A stretch of 7,385 bases of DNA. Source: Thermomicrobiales bacterium (GTDB lineage Bacteria; Chloroflexota; Chloroflexia; Thermomicrobiales; UBA6265). Below are positions 6,169 to 7,385 of the stretch, in pieces. Positions within the stretch are counted from its first letter, which is position 1; every line of letters begins with the position of its first letter. The stretch spans positions 1 to 7,385 of the forward strand of contig JADLCW010000468.1 in assembly GCA_020847015.1 (NCBI GenBank), read 5' to 3'. Under the pieces are notes generated by a model, which made no database searches, had not been told where the DNA came from, and saw nothing but the letters and a program-made list of their open reading frames with translations. The position numbers and the translations under genes are program-made.

Positions 6169-6942
6169 CTATGCACGCACGACGGTGATGCCGTTGGTTC
6201 GCAACGCTTCGGCGAACGCGTCGGGGACGGCTGAGTCGGTCACCAGCGTGTGCATGGCGACCACCGGCGCCACGAAGGTCGGCGCAACACGGCCGCATTT
6301 TGTGTGGTCCGCAACGACAATGACCTCACGCGCCAACTTCACGATGGCCCGGTCGGTGAGCGTTTCAGGCAGGAAGTCGTTCATCAGTCCCTGTTCCGGG
6401 TGCACCGCCCGGATGCCCATAATAACTTTGGCCGCGCGGATCTCCTGGAGCGCCTGCTCGACTAGGTGCCCAATGAACGAGTATTCCGATCTCCGCAGCA
6501 TGCCCCCCAATGCGATAACCGTGATGTCCGGCGAGGACGCCAATTCCTCGATGACGAGAAGGCTGTTCGTAAGGACGGCAAGATTTCGCCGCTGCCCGAG
6601 ATGGCGGGCAACTTCGAGGGTGGTGGTTCCACTGCCGAGAAACACCGTCTCGCCGTCCGCCACCAAGTCGGCCGCAGCTTTGCCGATGCGCTCTTTTTCC
6701 TGACGTTGCTCCGCCTGACGCTGGAGCGCCGGGTGTTCCCGGCCGGCGCCCGGGATGGCGAGCGCTCCCCCGCGAAATCGTGCGATGTCACCCCGCGCGG
6801 CAAGGGTGACAAGCGCCCGGCGCGCAGTCGCCGTGCTCAGCTCGAACTGCTTGGCAATGTCGTCGACGGTGGTTCGCTGTTCGCGCTCAACGAATGCGCG
6901 AATTCGCTCAAGCCGATGCTCGCCAGCGGAGTAGTGGCTCAT
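6169..6942 (-). CDS. DeoR-family transcriptional regulator of the sugar-uptake operon
   Basis: Cytoplasmic DNA-binding repressor whose family usually senses sugar phosphates. From ATG 6942 (257 residues, normal for DeoR), an N-terminal winged helix-turn-helix spans about 8-60, with TTVDDIAKQFELSTATARRA (24-43) as the helix-turn-helix and RGDIARFRGGALA as the wing. The C-terminal sugar-isomerase-like sensor domain shows FLGSGTTTLEVARHL (101-115), VLTNS, ALGGMLRRSEYSFIG (144-158) and VADHTKCGRVA (210-220), each matching the DeoR pattern. ATG 6942 has GGAG six bases upstream (6949-6952); an in-frame TTG at 6954 overlaps that site and is rejected. It is the first gene after the promoter at 7025-7053 and lies 111 bp before the binding-protein gene, so autoregulation and control of the whole operon are likely. 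Confidence 0.93.
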   Translation of the reverse strand: MSHYSAGEHRLERIRAFVEREQRTTVDDIAKQFELSTATARRALVTLAARGDIARFRGGALAIPGAGREHPALQRQAEQRQEKERIGKAAADLVADGETVFLGSGTTTLEVARHLGQRRNLAVLTNSLLVIEELASSPDITVIALGGMLRRSEYSFIGHLVEQALQEIRAAKVIMGIRAVHPEQGLMNDFLPETLTDRAIVKLAREVIVVADHTKCGRVAPTFVAPVVAMHTLVTDSAVPDAFAEALRTNGITVVRA

Positions 6943-6948
6943 GGATCG

Positions 6949-6952
6949 CTCC
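6949..6952 (-). promoter_or_regulatory. Shine-Dalgarno GGAG deciding the deoR-type gene start
   Basis: GGAG lies six bases before ATG 6942. The alternative TTG at 6954 contains part of this element and has no Shine-Dalgarno sequence of its own. Confidence 0.65.
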
Positions 6953-6994
6953 AACTTCGGCCATGTTCACCATCGCGCGGCAGAGTTTGGTTGA

Positions 6995-7034
6995 GAACGA
7001 ACGTTTCAGCGATTGATATCGAGCACAATATCGC
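6995..7034 (-). promoter_or_regulatory. Candidate operator region for the DeoR-type repressor
   Basis: Just downstream of and overlapping the -10 box are GCGAT (7009-7013) and ATCGC (7030-7034) in inverted orientation, with a repeated CGATAT on the minus strand at 12-bp spacing between them. GAACGAACGTTTC (6995-7007) lies immediately inside the leader. DeoR-family operators often carry GTTTC/GAAAC or GTTCG-type half-sites, and the position would block transcription. Assignment is by location and motif resemblance only. Confidence 0.35.
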
Positions 7035-7053
7035 TCGCTCGCACCATTGTCAA
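7025..7053 (-). promoter_or_regulatory. Sigma70-type promoter of the deoR-sugar transporter operon
   Basis: On the minus strand a perfect TTGACA (7053-7048), a 17-bp spacer and TATTGT (7030-7025) form a near-consensus promoter. Expected initiation is near 7018, giving a leader of about 76 nt to ATG 6942. No comparable promoter is seen before the binding-protein, permease or hydrolase genes, so this probably drives all five. Confidence 0.78.
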
Positions 7054-7265
7054 CGCCCCGCGCTCACCCAGCCTGTCCACGCTGTTCGGCTTCCGCACCG
7101 GAATTCGGCCGCCTCAGCGAAGACGCCAGGGAACATGTTGGCCGCGGCAGCGCGATCGATTGCGCCGCGCGATGCATCGGCGGTAGGCGACGCCCGACGG
7201 ACGGCGCAATGCCATTGAACCGACGCAGAGCGTGTCGCTCTGCCATGCGTGGCGAGTTCGCTCAT
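7054..7265. other. Intergenic region without a convincing gene
   Basis: Open frames here on both strands have no recognisable motifs, and I see no tRNA or rRNA. Palindromes stand out: a 16-bp near-perfect one at 7150-7165 (GCGCGATC-GATTGCGC), the perfect CGATGCATCG at 7170-7179, and the hairpin at 7225-7243. The region separates the promoter at 7025-7053 from a possible gene end at 7266. Confidence 0.5.
7225..7243. repeat. Perfect 8-bp hairpin, possible transcription end
   Basis: GCAGAGCG and CGCTCTGC pair perfectly around a three-base loop. It lies 23 nt after the possible minus-strand stop at 7266-7268, where a terminator would be expected, but no U tract follows on either strand. A role in transcript ending or stabilisation is speculative. 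Confidence 0.35.
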
Positions 7266-7385
7266 CTAAGCTTGTGATTTAACCCAAACGGGGCGTGGCA
7301 AGGCATCCTCAATGCGGATGCCGGGTGGCGCGGGTGCTGGGAGGCGAGTCAGGCCGTCTTTTTGATGGCGGGATGGCGGGCGGCG
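7266..7385 (-). CDS. Possible C-terminal tail of a gene entering from the right edge
   Basis: A minus-strand frame is open from the window edge for 39 codons to TAG at 7266-7268 and would end GIRIEDALPRPVWVKSQA. The composition is protein-like and a hairpin follows the stop, but 39 open codons in GC-rich DNA are not evidence by themselves. I recognise no family. Confidence 0.22.
   Translation of the reverse strand, partial: RRPPSRHQKDGLTRLPAPAPPGIRIEDALPRPVWVKSQA
7302..7322. repeat. Perfect 7-bp inverted repeat
   Basis: GGCATCC (7302-7308) and GGATGCC (7316-7322) are exact inverted copies around a seven-base spacer, inside the possible gene tail at 7266-7385. No U tract adjoins it. It could be an operator-like dyad, a weak stem or chance. 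Confidence 0.4.

Noticed and set aside
7150..7179. Palindromes GCGCGATCGATTGCGC and CGATGCATCG as a recombination or origin site
   Set aside because: Isolated GC-rich palindromes without repeats, an integrase gene or known site consensus are not enough to call a site.
6466..7218. 250-codon plus-strand open frame
   Set aside because: It is antisense to the DeoR-type gene and its promoter, with no motif. The minus-strand protein there matches a known family throughout.

Overview
The window looks like high-GC bacterial chromosome. Every supported gene lies on the minus strand, so transcription runs from the right end (about 7053) to the left edge. Two ABC-transporter transcription units follow one another. 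High GC, a twin-arginine-type sugar-binding protein, a CUT1 sugar transporter without its own ATPase, a DeoR-type regulator and an opp/dpp-type system together suggest Chloroflexota, perhaps class Thermomicrobia (Sphaerobacter-like). That placement is inference from style only.

Unit 1 (about 7053 down to 1687) starts at a good sigma70-type promoter (TTGACA, 17 bp, TATTGT; 7025-7053). In order it encodes a DeoR-family repressor (6942-6169), a Tat-exported sugar-type solute-binding protein (6057-4738), a strong intra-operon hairpin (4696-4726), two CUT1 (MalF/UgpA and MalG/UgpE) permeases overlapping by an ATGA junction (4642-3713 and 3716-2886), and an amidohydrolase_2-family metal hydrolase (2793-1687). 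The likely logic is sugar-responsive derepression, uptake of a carbohydrate or related solute, and hydrolysis of it or a derivative. The hydrolase family includes sugar-lactonases. No ATPase is encoded, so a shared one is probably used.

Unit 2 (about 1627 down past position 1) starts at its own promoter (TTGACG, 17 bp, TATGCT; 1599-1627). A nearly textbook FMN riboswitch aptamer (1447-1588) begins about 4-10 nt after the expected transcription start. A strong hairpin (1414-1448) and an intrinsic-terminator-like hairpin with a U-rich tail (1368-1393) follow. The first genes downstream are a DppB-type permease (1246-299) and a DppC-type permease (302 to the left edge, truncated by the window), joined by a GTGA overlap.

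This arrangement is the main discovery candidate. FMN riboswitches are known to control riboflavin synthesis and several riboflavin transporter families, and I do not recall a DppBC-type importer among them. It suggests a flavin-repressed opp/dpp-type ABC importer, possibly a new route for riboflavin or a flavin precursor. The aptamer also carries an inserted hairpin that partly duplicates its own conserved core.

The right end (7054-7385) holds no convincing complete gene, only palindromes, a clean hairpin (7225-7243) and an open minus-strand frame entering from the edge (7266-7385) that may be the tail of another gene.
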